This document shows, in pieces, positions 35,366 to 44,868 of a stretch of DNA of 64,000 nucleotides. The stretch lies in contig OZ242384.1 in NCBI GenBank assembly GCA_965208965.1, forward strand, positions 4,278,001 to 4,342,000, given 5' to 3'. The notes below the pieces were generated by a model, which was not told where the DNA came from, did no database searches, and saw only the letters and a list, made by a program, of their open reading frames with translations. A program made the position numbers and the translations under genes. How positions within the stretch are numbered: the stretch's first letter is position 1; each line of letters opens with the position of its first letter. This DNA comes from Bin5 sp965208965. GTDB lineage: Bacteria > Chloroflexota > Anaerolineae > Caldilineales > Caldilineaceae.

Positions 35366-37408
35366 ATGAGGAAAACGCTGTTTTATCTTCTTATCACCAT
35401 CACCGCGGTTGCATTACTCGCGGCATGTGGTGCGCCCCAGCCGGCGGCCGAAGAACCGATGGAGGAGGCGCCCGCGGCCGAGGACATGTCGGATGAGGCG
35501 ATGCCTTCTTCTTCCTATGAAAGCTGCCTCGAGTCCCAGGCCGCAGGTAACGCATTCTGTGAAGCGCCGATGCTGGCGGCCCTAGTCGAAGCGGGCGAAC
35601 TTCCTCCTGTCGATGAGCGACTTCCAGTCAATCCTGCTGTCGGCAACAACCGCATCCCGGACTGGCAGGCCGTGATGGAACGGGGTGAGTACGGCGGCAC
35701 GCTGCGATTGATTGACTTTGACGCCGGCTCGATCGGCCATGATGCCGGCTGGATTTCGAATGAGCCCTGGGTGGAAACCGAGGACATTTCGCACGACTTC
35801 GCGACGATGACCGGTAACATCTTCGATCTGGAGATCAGCGATGACGACCAGGTCTTCACCTTCCATATGCGCAAGGGCATGAAGTTCTCAGATGGCTCCG
35901 ATTTTGATACGGAGGACATCGATTTCTGGTGGAACGACATGCTGCACAACGAGACGCTCACGCCTGTGATCGGGTCGACCTGGCGTTCAGGCAACTCGCC
36001 CTCTGGCAACGTGGGCACGCTGGAGGTGATCGATCGCTACACCTTCAAGGTCTCGTTTGATCAGCCATACGGCGGCTGGCCGGGCCTCTTCACATACGGC
36101 GGCGGCCCGCACCGATTCACAGACAGCGACTACCTGAAGAAGATCCACGGGGATTATGCGGATCCGGACGAGTTGGCGGCATTGCTCGAGAAGCATGGCT
36201 TTGAGGCAGGTGAGTGGAACCGGCTGTTTGGCGTCTACACCAGCACCAACCGCCAGCATGAGACCGGCCTTCCGTCGCTTGGACCTTACGTTTTGACCGA
36301 AATGGGCGAGACGCAGGCCGTTATGGAGCGCAACCCCTATTACTTCAAGGTGGACGAGTGGGGCCAGCAGTTGCCTTACATCGACCGGCTTCAAATATCG
36401 ATTGTTCCCGACGTCAATGCGGCGACGTTGAAGATCATCGCCGGTGAAGTGGACATGGCGCGCCGCGGCGTAACTGCTGCCGCCATGCCGCTCTACCTGC
36501 AGAACGCCGAGGAGAAGGGCTACGAGGTCGTCATTCTGGACATGCACGCCTCGCTGGGCGAGATCTACCTGAACATGACCTACGCGGACGAGGCCTGGCA
36601 GGAGGTCATCAACGAAGTTGACTTCCGCAAAGCACTCTCCTTCGCGGTTGACCGCGAGTCGATCATCGACGCAGTTTACGCGGGTCTGGCGGAACTACCG
36701 CAGACCATGGACCCGACCACAGACGTCGAGCAGGCAGAGGCGCTCCTGGATGGATTGGGACTGGACCAGCGCGACGCGGACGGGTGCCGGTTGACCCCGA
36801 GCGGTCTGCCGATCCGGATCCAGTTCAATTTCACCCCGTTCACGGGTGAATCGCTGCCGACGGCTGAGATTGCGGAGCAGAACTGGAACGACATCGGCAT
36901 CTGTACAACGGTCAAGCAACTGGAGCAGAACCTGTTCCTGACCCAGGCGGCGGCCAATGAAACGCAGGCGATGGTCTGGTGGGCGCACTATCCGCGCTGG
37001 CCGTGGCACGAGTCTGGAGACTATATCGGACGGGCATGGCAGCGCCACTACGCCCCTCTGTGGATGGCGTGGTATGACTGGAACGTAGGAGGCGGCAAGG
37101 AAGCTTCGGACAACCCGGATGAGACCGATCCTCTGATCGTGGGTGTCGAACCACCGCAGACCTACAAGGACTTGCGGAGGTTACAGACCGAGCTCTTCGC
37201 TACCTCGAATGCATCAGAGCACGAGCGGATTTGGGGGGAGATGATCGCGATCTTCCGTGATAACCACTTCTGGATTTCCGCGTCTGACCCGTTGAAGAAT
37301 CCTCTGGTCGTAAGCGCGGGTCTCGGCAACGTGGCCAAGAAGGGTTTCCAGATCCAGTCTGCCAACGAGGCAGAGTTCTACTACTGGCAGGATGAGAGCC
37401 GACGTTAA
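35366..37408 (+). CDS. ABC transporter substrate-binding lipoprotein (peptide/nickel/opine family 5)
   Basis: A 680-residue extracytoplasmic binding protein with a lipoprotein signal (LLITITAVALLAACG), so Cys at about residue 21 becomes lipidated. An acidic linker follows (EEPMEEAPAAEDMSDEA). The family 5 core has FTFHMRKGMKFSDG and FRKALSFAVDRESIIDAVYAG. It is longer than DppA (about 535), with extra N-terminal sequence. It captures the substrate for the permeases and ATPases that follow. Family 5 proteins bind peptides, opines, sugars and other compounds, so the ligand is open. AAAGGAG precedes the ATG. Confidence 0.93.
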   Translation: MRKTLFYLLITITAVALLAACGAPQPAAEEPMEEAPAAEDMSDEAMPSSSYESCLESQAAGNAFCEAPMLAALVEAGELPPVDERLPVNPAVGNNRIPDWQAVMERGEYGGTLRLIDFDAGSIGHDAGWISNEPWVETEDISHDFATMTGNIFDLEISDDDQVFTFHMRKGMKFSDGSDFDTEDIDFWWNDMLHNETLTPVIGSTWRSGNSPSGNVGTLEVIDRYTFKVSFDQPYGGWPGLFTYGGGPHRFTDSDYLKKIHGDYADPDELAALLEKHGFEAGEWNRLFGVYTSTNRQHETGLPSLGPYVLTEMGETQAVMERNPYYFKVDEWGQQLPYIDRLQISIVPDVNAATLKIIAGEVDMARRGVTAAAMPLYLQNAEEKGYEVVILDMHASLGEIYLNMTYADEAWQEVINEVDFRKALSFAVDRESIIDAVYAGLAELPQTMDPTTDVEQAEALLDGLGLDQRDADGCRLTPSGLPIRIQFNFTPFTGESLPTAEIAEQNWNDIGICTTVKQLEQNLFLTQAAANETQAMVWWAHYPRWPWHESGDYIGRAWQRHYAPLWMAWYDWNVGGGKEASDNPDETDPLIVGVEPPQTYKDLRRLQTELFATSNASEHERIWGEMIAIFRDNHFWISASDPLKNPLVVSAGLGNVAKKGFQIQSANEAEFYYWQDESRR

Positions 37409-37429
37409 GAAGGGCATATAAAAGAACGG

Positions 37430-37450
37430 GGGGCGGGCGCCGCCCGCCCC
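37430..37450 (+). other. GC-rich stem-loop between binding protein and permease genes
   Basis: A perfect 9-bp stem, GGGGCGGGC / GCCCGCCCC, with a 3-base loop, 21 bases after the binding-protein stop and without a T-tract. Stem-loops here often shield the upstream message from 3' decay, so the binding protein is made in excess of the membrane parts. It resembles the dispersed hairpin repeats at 7585 and 27383 only in general form. Confidence 0.5.
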
Positions 37451-37552
37451 TCAATCCCCGACCGTGGTTCGCGCGTTTTGCGCACGATTCGTACTTGGCC
37501 CAAACAGATCTTTTGAGTATTCCCCACAGAACACGTACTGGGAACGGCGTCA

Positions 37553-38551
37553 ATGCTTACACAGTACATTGGCAGACGACTGCTGCTGTTGGTCCCGCTG
37601 ATCTTAATCATCTCCGTAATATCCTTCGTACTGATCCAACTGCCGCCCGGGGACATTCTGAACATGGAGGTCCTGCGACTGCGGTCCGCGGGAACTCAGG
37701 TGTCCGAGGAGGAGGTCGAGGCGCTGCGGCAACTCTACGGGCTGGACAAGTCGTTGCCGGAGCAGTACTGGCTCTGGATCACGAATATTCTGTTCAAGGG
37801 TAATTTCGGGACATCGTTTACTTACGTAAAGTCGGTGGGCGAGATCCTGGCGGCACGCGTTCCGCTGACGGCAGCTGTATCGGTTCTGACCGCGATTTTC
37901 GTCTGGGTCACGGCGGTGCCGATTGGAGTCTACTCCGCTACACATCAGTATTCCCTGGTCGACTACTTCTGGACTTTCGTCTCGTTTATTGGCGTTGCGA
38001 CGCCAGGCTTTTTGCTGGCGTTGATCTTTCTGTGGCTGGCATTCGTCTGGTTCGACATTTCGGCCATCGGTCTGTTTTCACAGCAATATGAGACCGCGCC
38101 CTGGAGCTGGGGCAAGTTGGTGAACATGCTCCAGCACATATGGATCCCGATTGTGATTATCGGCATGGCGAATACGGCCGGGATGATGCGGACGATGCGG
38201 GGAATGATGCTGGACGAACTGAACAAACAGTATGTAATTACGGCGCGTTCCAAAGGGTTGACGGAGACGCGGCTACTGGTGAAATACCCGGTGCGGACTT
38301 CCATGAACCCCGTATTCAGCACAATCGGTTGGATGCTACCGGGGATAATCTCGGGTGAAGTGCTGGTCTCCATGGTGCTGAATATTCCCACGACGGGCCC
38401 GGTCCTGTTGCAGGCCCTCTTGAACCAGGACATGTTTCTTGCCGGCAGCATCGTGTTCATCCTCAGTGTTTTGACCGTGGTCGGTACTTTGATCTCCGAT
38501 ATCCTGCTTGTGTGGCTTGATCCCCGTATCCGCTATGAGGGTGTAGCTTGA
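37553..38551 (+). CDS. ABC transporter permease, DppB type
   Basis: A 332-residue inner-membrane permease with about six helices. It begins MLTQYIGRRLLLLVPLILIISVISFVLI, the usual DppB/OppB start. The coupling loop is in ITARSKGLTETRLLVKYPVRTSMNPV, and the end is LLVWLDPRIRYEG. Its stop overlaps the next start (TGATG). It pairs with the following permease to form the pore of the peptide/opine-type importer. Confidence 0.93.
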   Translation: MLTQYIGRRLLLLVPLILIISVISFVLIQLPPGDILNMEVLRLRSAGTQVSEEEVEALRQLYGLDKSLPEQYWLWITNILFKGNFGTSFTYVKSVGEILAARVPLTAAVSVLTAIFVWVTAVPIGVYSATHQYSLVDYFWTFVSFIGVATPGFLLALIFLWLAFVWFDISAIGLFSQQYETAPWSWGKLVNMLQHIWIPIVIIGMANTAGMMRTMRGMMLDELNKQYVITARSKGLTETRLLVKYPVRTSMNPVFSTIGWMLPGIISGEVLVSMVLNIPTTGPVLLQALLNQDMFLAGSIVFILSVLTVVGTLISDILLVWLDPRIRYEGVA

Positions 38552-39708
38552 TGAGCGAAAACGTACAAAGGGAAGAAGTGCAGGAGCCCCGGGATTCGGC
38601 TTCCGGAGTAGATTCCAGTCGCGAGAAACAGGCCCTCTATACGGCCTCGCAGTCGCAGCTGATCTGGCGGAGATTCAAGAGGCACAAGCTTGCGCAGGCG
38701 GCTATGGTTCTCCTGGCGCTCCTGTATGTCGTTGCGGCGCTGGGTGAGTTTATCGCTCCATATGAAACGAAGCACGACTTCAAGGGGTTCGTTTACGCGC
38801 CGCCCGCCAAGATACATCTCTTTGACGAAGATGGTTTCAGGGGACCGTTCGTGTACGGTTTGAAGGGGGGACGCGACGAACAGTACAACCGAGTGTTCGA
38901 AGAGGTGAAGGAAGAAAAGTATTCATTGCGCTTTTTTGTGAGCGGTGATTCCTACAAGATGTGGGGGCTGTTTGAAACGGATCGCCATCTCTTCGGTGTA
39001 GAGGAGGGAGGGCAGCTCTTTCTATTCGGGACTGACCGCCTGGGGCGAGACCTGTTTTCCCGAGTAGTCTACGGAACGCGTATCTCGCTGACGATTGGGC
39101 TGGTGGGCGTCTTTCTCAGTTTCGTATTTGGGCTGGTCATTGGAGGCATATCGGGCTATTTCGGCGGGCTGACAGATGAGGTCATTCAGCGCCTGATCGA
39201 CCTGCTTGTCTCGATTCCGCAGTTGCCGCTGTGGATGGCGCTGGCGGCCGCGGTCCCCAGGGACTGGGACTCAATTCAGACCTATTTTGCGATTACGATC
39301 GTGCTCTCGATTGTGGGTTGGGCGGGCCTGGCGCGGACGGTACGCGGGCGCCTGCTCTCGCTTCGCGAAGAGGATTTTACAATCGCGGCCCGCGTTTCAG
39401 GTGTCAGCGAGTGGCGAATCATTACCAAGCATCTGCTGCCGCTCTTCGCAAGCTATATCGTCGTAGCGATTACGCTTGCCGTGCCCGCCATGATTATCGG
39501 TGAGACGAGCCTCAGTTTCATCGGTCTTGGAATCCAGCCGCCTGCGGTCAGTTGGGGCACGCTTCTGCAGGACGCGCAAATGATAGCAAACGTTGCCCTC
39601 CACCCTTGGATGCTGATCCCGGCGCTGTTTGTCATTGTGACAGTGCTCATGTTCAATTTTCTTGGCGATGGACTGAGGGATGCGGCAGATCCATATTCGA
39701 TGACTTGA
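38551..39708 (+). CDS. ABC transporter permease, DppC type
   Basis: A 385-residue permease. The start is the ATG at 38551, which overlaps the upstream TGA and so gives coupled translation. The TTG one codon earlier is less likely. After the first helix (AAMVLLALLYVVAALGEFI) there is an extracytoplasmic segment of about 90 residues, longer than usual. The typical block FGTDRLGRDLFSRVVYGTRISL follows. The EAA-type loop is ARVSGVSEWRIITKHLLPLF, and the C-terminus is FLGDGLRDAADP. Confidence 0.93.
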   Translation: MSENVQREEVQEPRDSASGVDSSREKQALYTASQSQLIWRRFKRHKLAQAAMVLLALLYVVAALGEFIAPYETKHDFKGFVYAPPAKIHLFDEDGFRGPFVYGLKGGRDEQYNRVFEEVKEEKYSLRFFVSGDSYKMWGLFETDRHLFGVEEGGQLFLFGTDRLGRDLFSRVVYGTRISLTIGLVGVFLSFVFGLVIGGISGYFGGLTDEVIQRLIDLLVSIPQLPLWMALAAAVPRDWDSIQTYFAITIVLSIVGWAGLARTVRGRLLSLREEDFTIAARVSGVSEWRIITKHLLPLFASYIVVAITLAVPAMIIGETSLSFIGLGIQPPAVSWGTLLQDAQMIANVALHPWMLIPALFVIVTVLMFNFLGDGLRDAADPYSMT

Positions 39709-39742
39709 ACGCGAACCCAGATCAGAATCGTTTTTAGAGGAT

Positions 39743-40807
39743 ATGAGAGAGAGCGTGGCGCACGATTCGCTGCTTGAAATCAAGAACCTCATGACCCATT
39801 TCCACTTGCACGAAGGCATCGTGCGGGCGGTAGACGGCGTGTCGTTCGACGTTCGGCGCGGCCAAACCCTGGGCATCATTGGAGAAAGTGGATGCGGCAA
39901 GTCTGTGACAGTGCATTCTATTCTGCGCCTGGTGCCTTCGCCTCCAGGCAACATCGTAGACGGTCAGATCTTATTGCACCAGCGCGAGAACGGGATGGGC
40001 ACAGGGGCAATCGACCTGGCCCAGTTGGACCCGCGCGGCGCTCAAATACGTGCCATACGCGGCGCTGAGATCAGCATGGTCTTTCAGGAGCCGATGACTT
40101 CCTTCGGCCCAATGCACACGATTGGAAACCAGATTATCGAGACGATATTGCTTCACCAAGAGGGGGTGGAAAGCAGCGATGCCCGTGCTCTGGCGATCGA
40201 CAATCTGCGAAGGGTGGGTATTCCGAGGGCGGAACAGATTGTAGACGCCTATCCTCACCAATTGAGCGGTGGAATGCGACAGCGTGCGATGATCGCGATG
40301 GCGCTATCCTGTACGCCGCGGTTATTGATTGCCGACGAGCCGACGACTGCGCTTGACGTTACGATTCAGGCTCAGATCCTGGAACTCTTGATGGCCCTTC
40401 AGGAAGAGGTCGGAATGGCCGTCATCTTCATTACCCACAATTTGGGCGTGATAGCAGAAGTCGCAGATGAAGTGGCGGTCATGTACCTGGGGCGAATCGT
40501 CGAACAGGCAGGCGTAAATGAGCTCTTTGACAACCCGCAGCATCCCTATACACAGGGGTTACTGAATTCGATACCCCATATTGACGAGGAAAGGCTGCCG
40601 CGCCTACGAGCCATCGAGGGCGTTGTCCCGGACCCTTATGAGATACCCAGCGGCTGCGCTTTCAGCGACCGCTGTCCGAGCTTTATGCCGGAAACTTGCG
40701 ATAGGGCCATGCCGGATCTGGACGAGACCGCGCCCGGGCATCGCGTACGCTGCTTCTTGTATTCGGACGCCGTGGAAGGGTTGGCCGAGGTAGAAAATGG
40801 CGAATGA
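39743..40807 (+). CDS. ABC transporter ATP-binding protein, DppD/OppD type
   Basis: A 354-residue ATPase with Walker A GESGCGKS, signature LSGGMRQR, Walker B LLIADEPTTALD and H-loop FITHN. The C-terminal oligopeptide-transporter extension contains CAFSDRCPSFMPETCD, a cysteine cluster that in this family can bind an iron-sulfur cluster. It overlaps the next gene by 11 bases and forms a heterodimer with it to energise the importer. Confidence 0.94.
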   Translation: MRESVAHDSLLEIKNLMTHFHLHEGIVRAVDGVSFDVRRGQTLGIIGESGCGKSVTVHSILRLVPSPPGNIVDGQILLHQRENGMGTGAIDLAQLDPRGAQIRAIRGAEISMVFQEPMTSFGPMHTIGNQIIETILLHQEGVESSDARALAIDNLRRVGIPRAEQIVDAYPHQLSGGMRQRAMIAMALSCTPRLLIADEPTTALDVTIQAQILELLMALQEEVGMAVIFITHNLGVIAEVADEVAVMYLGRIVEQAGVNELFDNPQHPYTQGLLNSIPHIDEERLPRLRAIEGVVPDPYEIPSGCAFSDRCPSFMPETCDRAMPDLDETAPGHRVRCFLYSDAVEGLAEVENGE

Positions 40808-41831
40808 CAGCGAGCTGCTACTCGAGGTCAGTGATCTGCGAATGTACTTTCCCATTCAAAAGGGCCTACTGCGGCGAACCACGGGTTACGTCAAGGCTGT
40901 GGACGGTGTAAGCCTGTCGATCAAGAAGGGCGAAACTTTGGGCCTGGTCGGGGAAAGCGGATGCGGCAAAACGACCACCGGCCGCTGCATTGTGCGCGTC
41001 TACCAGCCCACGAGCGGGGAAATCGTCTTTCATGAAGAAGGCGAGATAGTCGACATAAACCGGCTGACAAGACAGGAGTTGAAGTCCTTCCGCAGAAACA
41101 TGCAGATGATCTTTCAGGACCCCTTCTCGTCCCTGAATCCGCGAATGACAGTATTGGAGTTGGTAGGCGAGCCGCTTCTGGCACATGGGATCGCACGCGG
41201 CCAGGAGTTGGAGGACCGAGTCGCGGAGATGGTGAGAGCAGTAGGGCTGAGAGTCGAGCATTTGCCCCGCTATCCGCACAGCTTCAGCGGCGGGCAGCGG
41301 CAGCGCATCGGCATTGCGCGAGCGCTTGTGCAGCGCCCCAAGCTTGTGGTCTGTGACGAGCCGGTTTCCGCCCTGGATGTGTCGGTCCAGTCCCAGGTCG
41401 TCAACCTTTTGCAGGATTTGCAGTCGGACCTGGACCTTACCTACCTGTTCGTTGCCCACGACATGAGCGTTGTAAGGCAGGTCAGCAACCGGATCGCGGT
41501 CATGTACGTTGGCAAACTGGTCGAGGTGGCAGAGTCGGAAGAGTTGCTCCGCGGTCCCAAGCACCCATACAGCGAGACCTTGCTTTCGGCCGTGCCGCGT
41601 CCGAATCCGCATCACCATATGCAGCGGCTGAACCTTGAGGGCGAACCTGCAGACCCCGCCAATGCTCCGCCAGGCTGCGTATTTCACCCGCGCTGCCGCT
41701 ATATGGAGGACATTTGCCAGACGGAGGTTCCAACCCTTATCGAGCTGACGCCGGGCCACCACGTCGCTTGTCATTTCGCAGATCAACTGGAGTTACAGGG
41801 AATCGACTATTCGCGCTCTCCCCAGGCCTGA
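40797..41831 (+). CDS. ABC transporter ATP-binding protein, DppF/OppF type
   Basis: A 344-residue partner ATPase with Walker A GESGCGKTT, Q-loop MIFQDPFSSLNPRM, signature FSGGQRQR, Walker B LVVCDEPVSALD and H-loop FVAHD. The C-terminal extension carries CVFHPRCRYMEDIC. The start lies inside the end of the DppD-type gene. It is 43 bases before the BKACE gene, so importer and degradation genes are probably one transcription unit. Confidence 0.94.
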   Translation: MANDSELLLEVSDLRMYFPIQKGLLRRTTGYVKAVDGVSLSIKKGETLGLVGESGCGKTTTGRCIVRVYQPTSGEIVFHEEGEIVDINRLTRQELKSFRRNMQMIFQDPFSSLNPRMTVLELVGEPLLAHGIARGQELEDRVAEMVRAVGLRVEHLPRYPHSFSGGQRQRIGIARALVQRPKLVVCDEPVSALDVSVQSQVVNLLQDLQSDLDLTYLFVAHDMSVVRQVSNRIAVMYVGKLVEVAESEELLRGPKHPYSETLLSAVPRPNPHHHMQRLNLEGEPADPANAPPGCVFHPRCRYMEDICQTEVPTLIELTPGHHVACHFADQLELQGIDYSRSPQA

Positions 41832-41874
41832 CAGAAACACTGGGCTCCACCCAACATCCAACGAGAGGAAACTC

Positions 41875-42798
41875 ATGGAGAAACTCGTTATTACCGTGAC
41901 CACGGACTCATCGTTGTCGTATCCACGGAACCCTTATTTGACGCACTGCGATGACACGAAAGGGGTCGCGGAGGAGTATATTCGCTCGATGAACGCGGGC
42001 GCAACGATTGTGCATACGCATGGCCAGTACAGGTCGGATCCCGTTATTCAGCCAGATGGCAAACAGCTGTCGATTCCCAATGTCGAGGGTTGGCGCGACA
42101 TCACGGAACGCGTACGGGCGGCAGGCGAGCCGATCGTACAGTTCGGGCTGGCGAGTATGCGCTTGGAACAGAAGCTGGAGCTGTGGGAACTACTCAAGCC
42201 GGACATGAGTTCGATCAACTTCAACTCACATGACGAGTACTTTCAGCCTGATGCAGACTATGCTCCCGTGCCGATTTACTCTGTTCACCCGATTCCGGAA
42301 CTTCGGATGTATTCGAGCCTGGCGAAAAAGTATGGAGTGAAGCAAGAGATTGAGTGCTTCAATACCGGCGCATATTGGGCGATTGGCAAGATTCGCGGGG
42401 GTGACTTCTGGACCGAGGAGGGGGAACGCGAAATTGAGGAGGACCTGTTGCCTGAGCCGCTGTGGCTGACGCTGTTTTTTGGCTGGGACGGGCAGGGCTG
42501 GACACCGCCGACGGCAAAGGGCCTTCAGTACATGGTGGACCATCTGCCACCGCGCGCAAATTTCAGCATGAGTTGCATGGAACCACCCAACTATTGGTCG
42601 ATGGTGGCCCATACGATTGCAATTGGAGGCCATGTGCGAGTCGGTATGGAGGACTGCCCGTTCGTGGAAGACGGCGTATATGCCAAGACGAACGCTGAGC
42701 TTGTGGAAAAGGCTGTCCGGATCGCCCACGAAGTTGGCAGAGATATCGCCTCAGCGCATGAAGCGAGGGCGATTGTGGGTTTGCCGGCGGCCCAATAG
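41875..42798 (+). CDS. Beta-keto acid cleavage enzyme (BKACE, DUF849 family)
   Basis: A 307-residue TIM-barrel protein of the BKACE family. These condense a beta-keto acid with acetyl-CoA and split it into acetoacetate and a CoA ester, using zinc. The H-x-H metal pair is at about residues 46-48 (IVHTHG). The Glu in EIECFNTG and the segment GGHVRVGMEDCPFVEDG match the family's catalytic region. The C-terminus (RIAHEVGRDIAS) is typical. Family members act on 3-keto-5-aminohexanoate, dehydrocarnitine and others. The present substrate cannot be told. AGAGGAAACTC precedes the ATG. Confidence 0.9.
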   Translation: MEKLVITVTTDSSLSYPRNPYLTHCDDTKGVAEEYIRSMNAGATIVHTHGQYRSDPVIQPDGKQLSIPNVEGWRDITERVRAAGEPIVQFGLASMRLEQKLELWELLKPDMSSINFNSHDEYFQPDADYAPVPIYSVHPIPELRMYSSLAKKYGVKQEIECFNTGAYWAIGKIRGGDFWTEEGEREIEEDLLPEPLWLTLFFGWDGQGWTPPTAKGLQYMVDHLPPRANFSMSCMEPPNYWSMVAHTIAIGGHVRVGMEDCPFVEDGVYAKTNAELVEKAVRIAHEVGRDIASAHEARAIVGLPAAQ

Positions 42799-42831
42799 CC
42801 GGGATCTAGAAATAGTGCAGTTGGAGGAGCC

Positions 42832-43680
42832 ATGAAAGGTCTGAGCTGCAATTCCGGTCTGTTGCACACTTACAGTGTCGAAGAATCGATCGACATACTG
42901 GCTGACCAGGGGTACCAGGCTATCGACATCAGCCTGGAGCTGGCGCCGCCATTCATTCCTCCGCCCAAGCCGCACATGGATTCGGGTGCGGACGCAGCGC
43001 GGCGCAGGGCTGTTCGCGACTACGCGCAACGGGCTGGGATCGCCATCGGCGCCCTGAACGCACACACGAACGTGATTCATGGTGAACCGGAGGTGCGGCG
43101 GGAGAACACGGAGTTTATCCGCGGCGGGTTGCAGCTGGCGTCCGACATGGAGGTTCCCTACGTTATCACCGGTTGCGGCGTCAAGCTGTTTTACGGTTGG
43201 GAAAGTACGTATTGGGAATGGTGCCTGGAAGCGATGCGCGACCTGGCAGCAGATGCTGAGCGCCTGGGGGTCATGATTTTGATAGAGGCGGCAAGCCCCT
43301 ATGGTTCACTGGTCCACAACTTGGCCAGATTGCAGCGGCTGCTGGCGACGCCTGGGTTGGAGGGACTGGGGGTACTCTTTGATCCGGCCCATTATCACGT
43401 GCGCGGCGACTCTGTACTTGACGCCTACCAGGCTTTGGGCGACCGAGTAAAGCATATGCACGCCAAGGACGCGCGCGGCAACAGCGAGGATTTCGGCTTC
43501 CCTCCATTGGGAGAGGGTGAGATCGACTTTGATAGCTTGATTTCCGCCATGGTCCAGGGCGGCTTTTCCGGCTATATTTCAGTTGAGTATGAAGCGATGG
43601 CGTGGGGCTACCCCGACGATCCTTTGAGAGTTCTGGCAGATGGAAAGGCGTTCGTTGAAGAGATTTTGCGTAAAGACTGA
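42832..43680 (+). CDS. Sugar phosphate isomerase/epimerase-family TIM barrel protein
   Basis: A 282-residue xylose-isomerase-like barrel (AP endonuclease family 2). Candidate metal ligands sit at the strand ends: Glu in LIEAASPYG, Asp and His in VLFDPAHYHV, His in VKHMHAKDA and Glu in ISVEYEAM. Proteins of this type isomerise or epimerise sugars, inositols or hydroxy acids. Here it stands between a BKACE and an alcohol dehydrogenase, 33 bases after the former. The ATG has GTTGGAGGAGCC upstream. Confidence 0.88.
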   Translation: MKGLSCNSGLLHTYSVEESIDILADQGYQAIDISLELAPPFIPPPKPHMDSGADAARRRAVRDYAQRAGIAIGALNAHTNVIHGEPEVRRENTEFIRGGLQLASDMEVPYVITGCGVKLFYGWESTYWEWCLEAMRDLAADAERLGVMILIEAASPYGSLVHNLARLQRLLATPGLEGLGVLFDPAHYHVRGDSVLDAYQALGDRVKHMHAKDARGNSEDFGFPPLGEGEIDFDSLISAMVQGGFSGYISVEYEAMAWGYPDDPLRVLADGKAFVEEILRKD

Positions 43681-43746
43681 GGGCAGAGATAGGCCCGTGG
43701 ACATGAGTCGCTTCTTGTTACAACTGACTATACAGGAGGCTTCCCT

Positions 43747-44796
43747 GTGAAAGCGGCCATACTGCGCGCATTCAAACAGCCCTTGGAGTGGCAGGAAATC
43801 ACTACGCCCAGCCCCGAACCGGATGAGGTGCTCGTTCAGGTCATGGCATGCGGAATCGATGGCACAGACCTGAAGCTTCTGGACGGATTTGGATACACGC
43901 CGGACTTGCCGTTCATTATGGGGCATGAAGTTGCGGGAGTTGTCACGGAAGTGGGATACCGAGTGACCGATTACGAAGAAGGCGACCGGGTCATTGTCTA
44001 CAACTTCACTACGTGTGGAAACTGCCTCCCCTGCCGGTCGTTTCGGGAACAGATCTGTGTGAATATGGGGGGCGTCCTGGGCGCGAAGGACCGGCACGGT
44101 GGCTATGCCGAATATGTGACCGTCCCCGGCCGTCAGCTCGTTCATGCACCGGAAAGTATCTCATGGCCCGACAGCGCGGTCTGTTGCGATGCGGGCATGA
44201 CAGCCTACCACGCCATTGACCGCGCCAGGCTCCGCCTGGGTGAGACGGTGTTGGTCTTGGGAGTTGGCGGAGTCGGATCTATTGCCGTCCAACTGGCAAA
44301 GGCGGCAGGCGCGAAGGTATTCGCGGTAGAACTCTCAGAGTCGAAAAGGGAGTGGGCGCGCCAGCTGGGCGCGGATGAACTGCTCGACCCGGGCGACGGC
44401 AATTTGCCTGCTGCTGTGCGAGATCTCACAGACGGGCTCGGCGTTGACTGTGTGATTGACATCGTTGGGCAGACTGTGACCATGGAGGCTGGAGTTGAAT
44501 CGCTGCGGAACGGTGGACGGCTGGTCATCGTCGGTTACACACCGGACCACTACCCGGTTGAAGGAAAGTACCTGGCCCAGAACGAACTGGAAATCATCGG
44601 CACGCGTGCAGGGCGCAAGCAGGACCTGATCGAAGTATCCCAACTTATGGCCTCGGGGAAGATCCGTTCGATCGTAACCCAGACATTCCCCATGGAAAAC
44701 GCAAATGAAGCGCTGGCGGTCCTACGTTCCGGTGACAATTTGGGGCGAATTGTGCTCCTGACGCCATCAGGACGGCAAGCCGTGGAGACGACATAG
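43747..44796 (+). CDS. Zinc-dependent alcohol dehydrogenase (MDR family)
   Basis: A 349-residue medium-chain dehydrogenase starting at GTG 43747 after ACAGGAGG. Catalytic zinc ligands are Cys in ACGIDGTD and His-Glu in GHEVAG. The structural zinc uses four cysteines in TCGNCLPCRSFREQIC. The Rossmann loop is VLGVGGVGSIAVQLA. It would oxidise a secondary alcohol, polyol or sugar with NAD(P)+. In the operon it could produce the keto acid that the BKACE cleaves, which is an inference from order only. Confidence 0.93.
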   Translation: MKAAILRAFKQPLEWQEITTPSPEPDEVLVQVMACGIDGTDLKLLDGFGYTPDLPFIMGHEVAGVVTEVGYRVTDYEEGDRVIVYNFTTCGNCLPCRSFREQICVNMGGVLGAKDRHGGYAEYVTVPGRQLVHAPESISWPDSAVCCDAGMTAYHAIDRARLRLGETVLVLGVGGVGSIAVQLAKAAGAKVFAVELSESKREWARQLGADELLDPGDGNLPAAVRDLTDGLGVDCVIDIVGQTVTMEAGVESLRNGGRLVIVGYTPDHYPVEGKYLAQNELEIIGTRAGRKQDLIEVSQLMASGKIRSIVTQTFPMENANEALAVLRSGDNLGRIVLLTPSGRQAVETT

Positions 44797-44868
44797 AACG
44801 CCAGTCTGGGCAAGTCTACCCGCATGGAGCGAAGTTCAGCGGGAGTTTCGTAATTATGGGAATACACA

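Noticed and set aside
35097..35369. A 90-codon frame before the importer operon
   Set aside because: It overlaps the ribosome site and start of the binding-protein gene, lacks its own ribosome site and shows no domain.
37430..37450. The GC-rich hairpin as a transcription terminator
   Set aside because: There is no T-tract, and the permease and ATPase genes of the same transporter follow directly.
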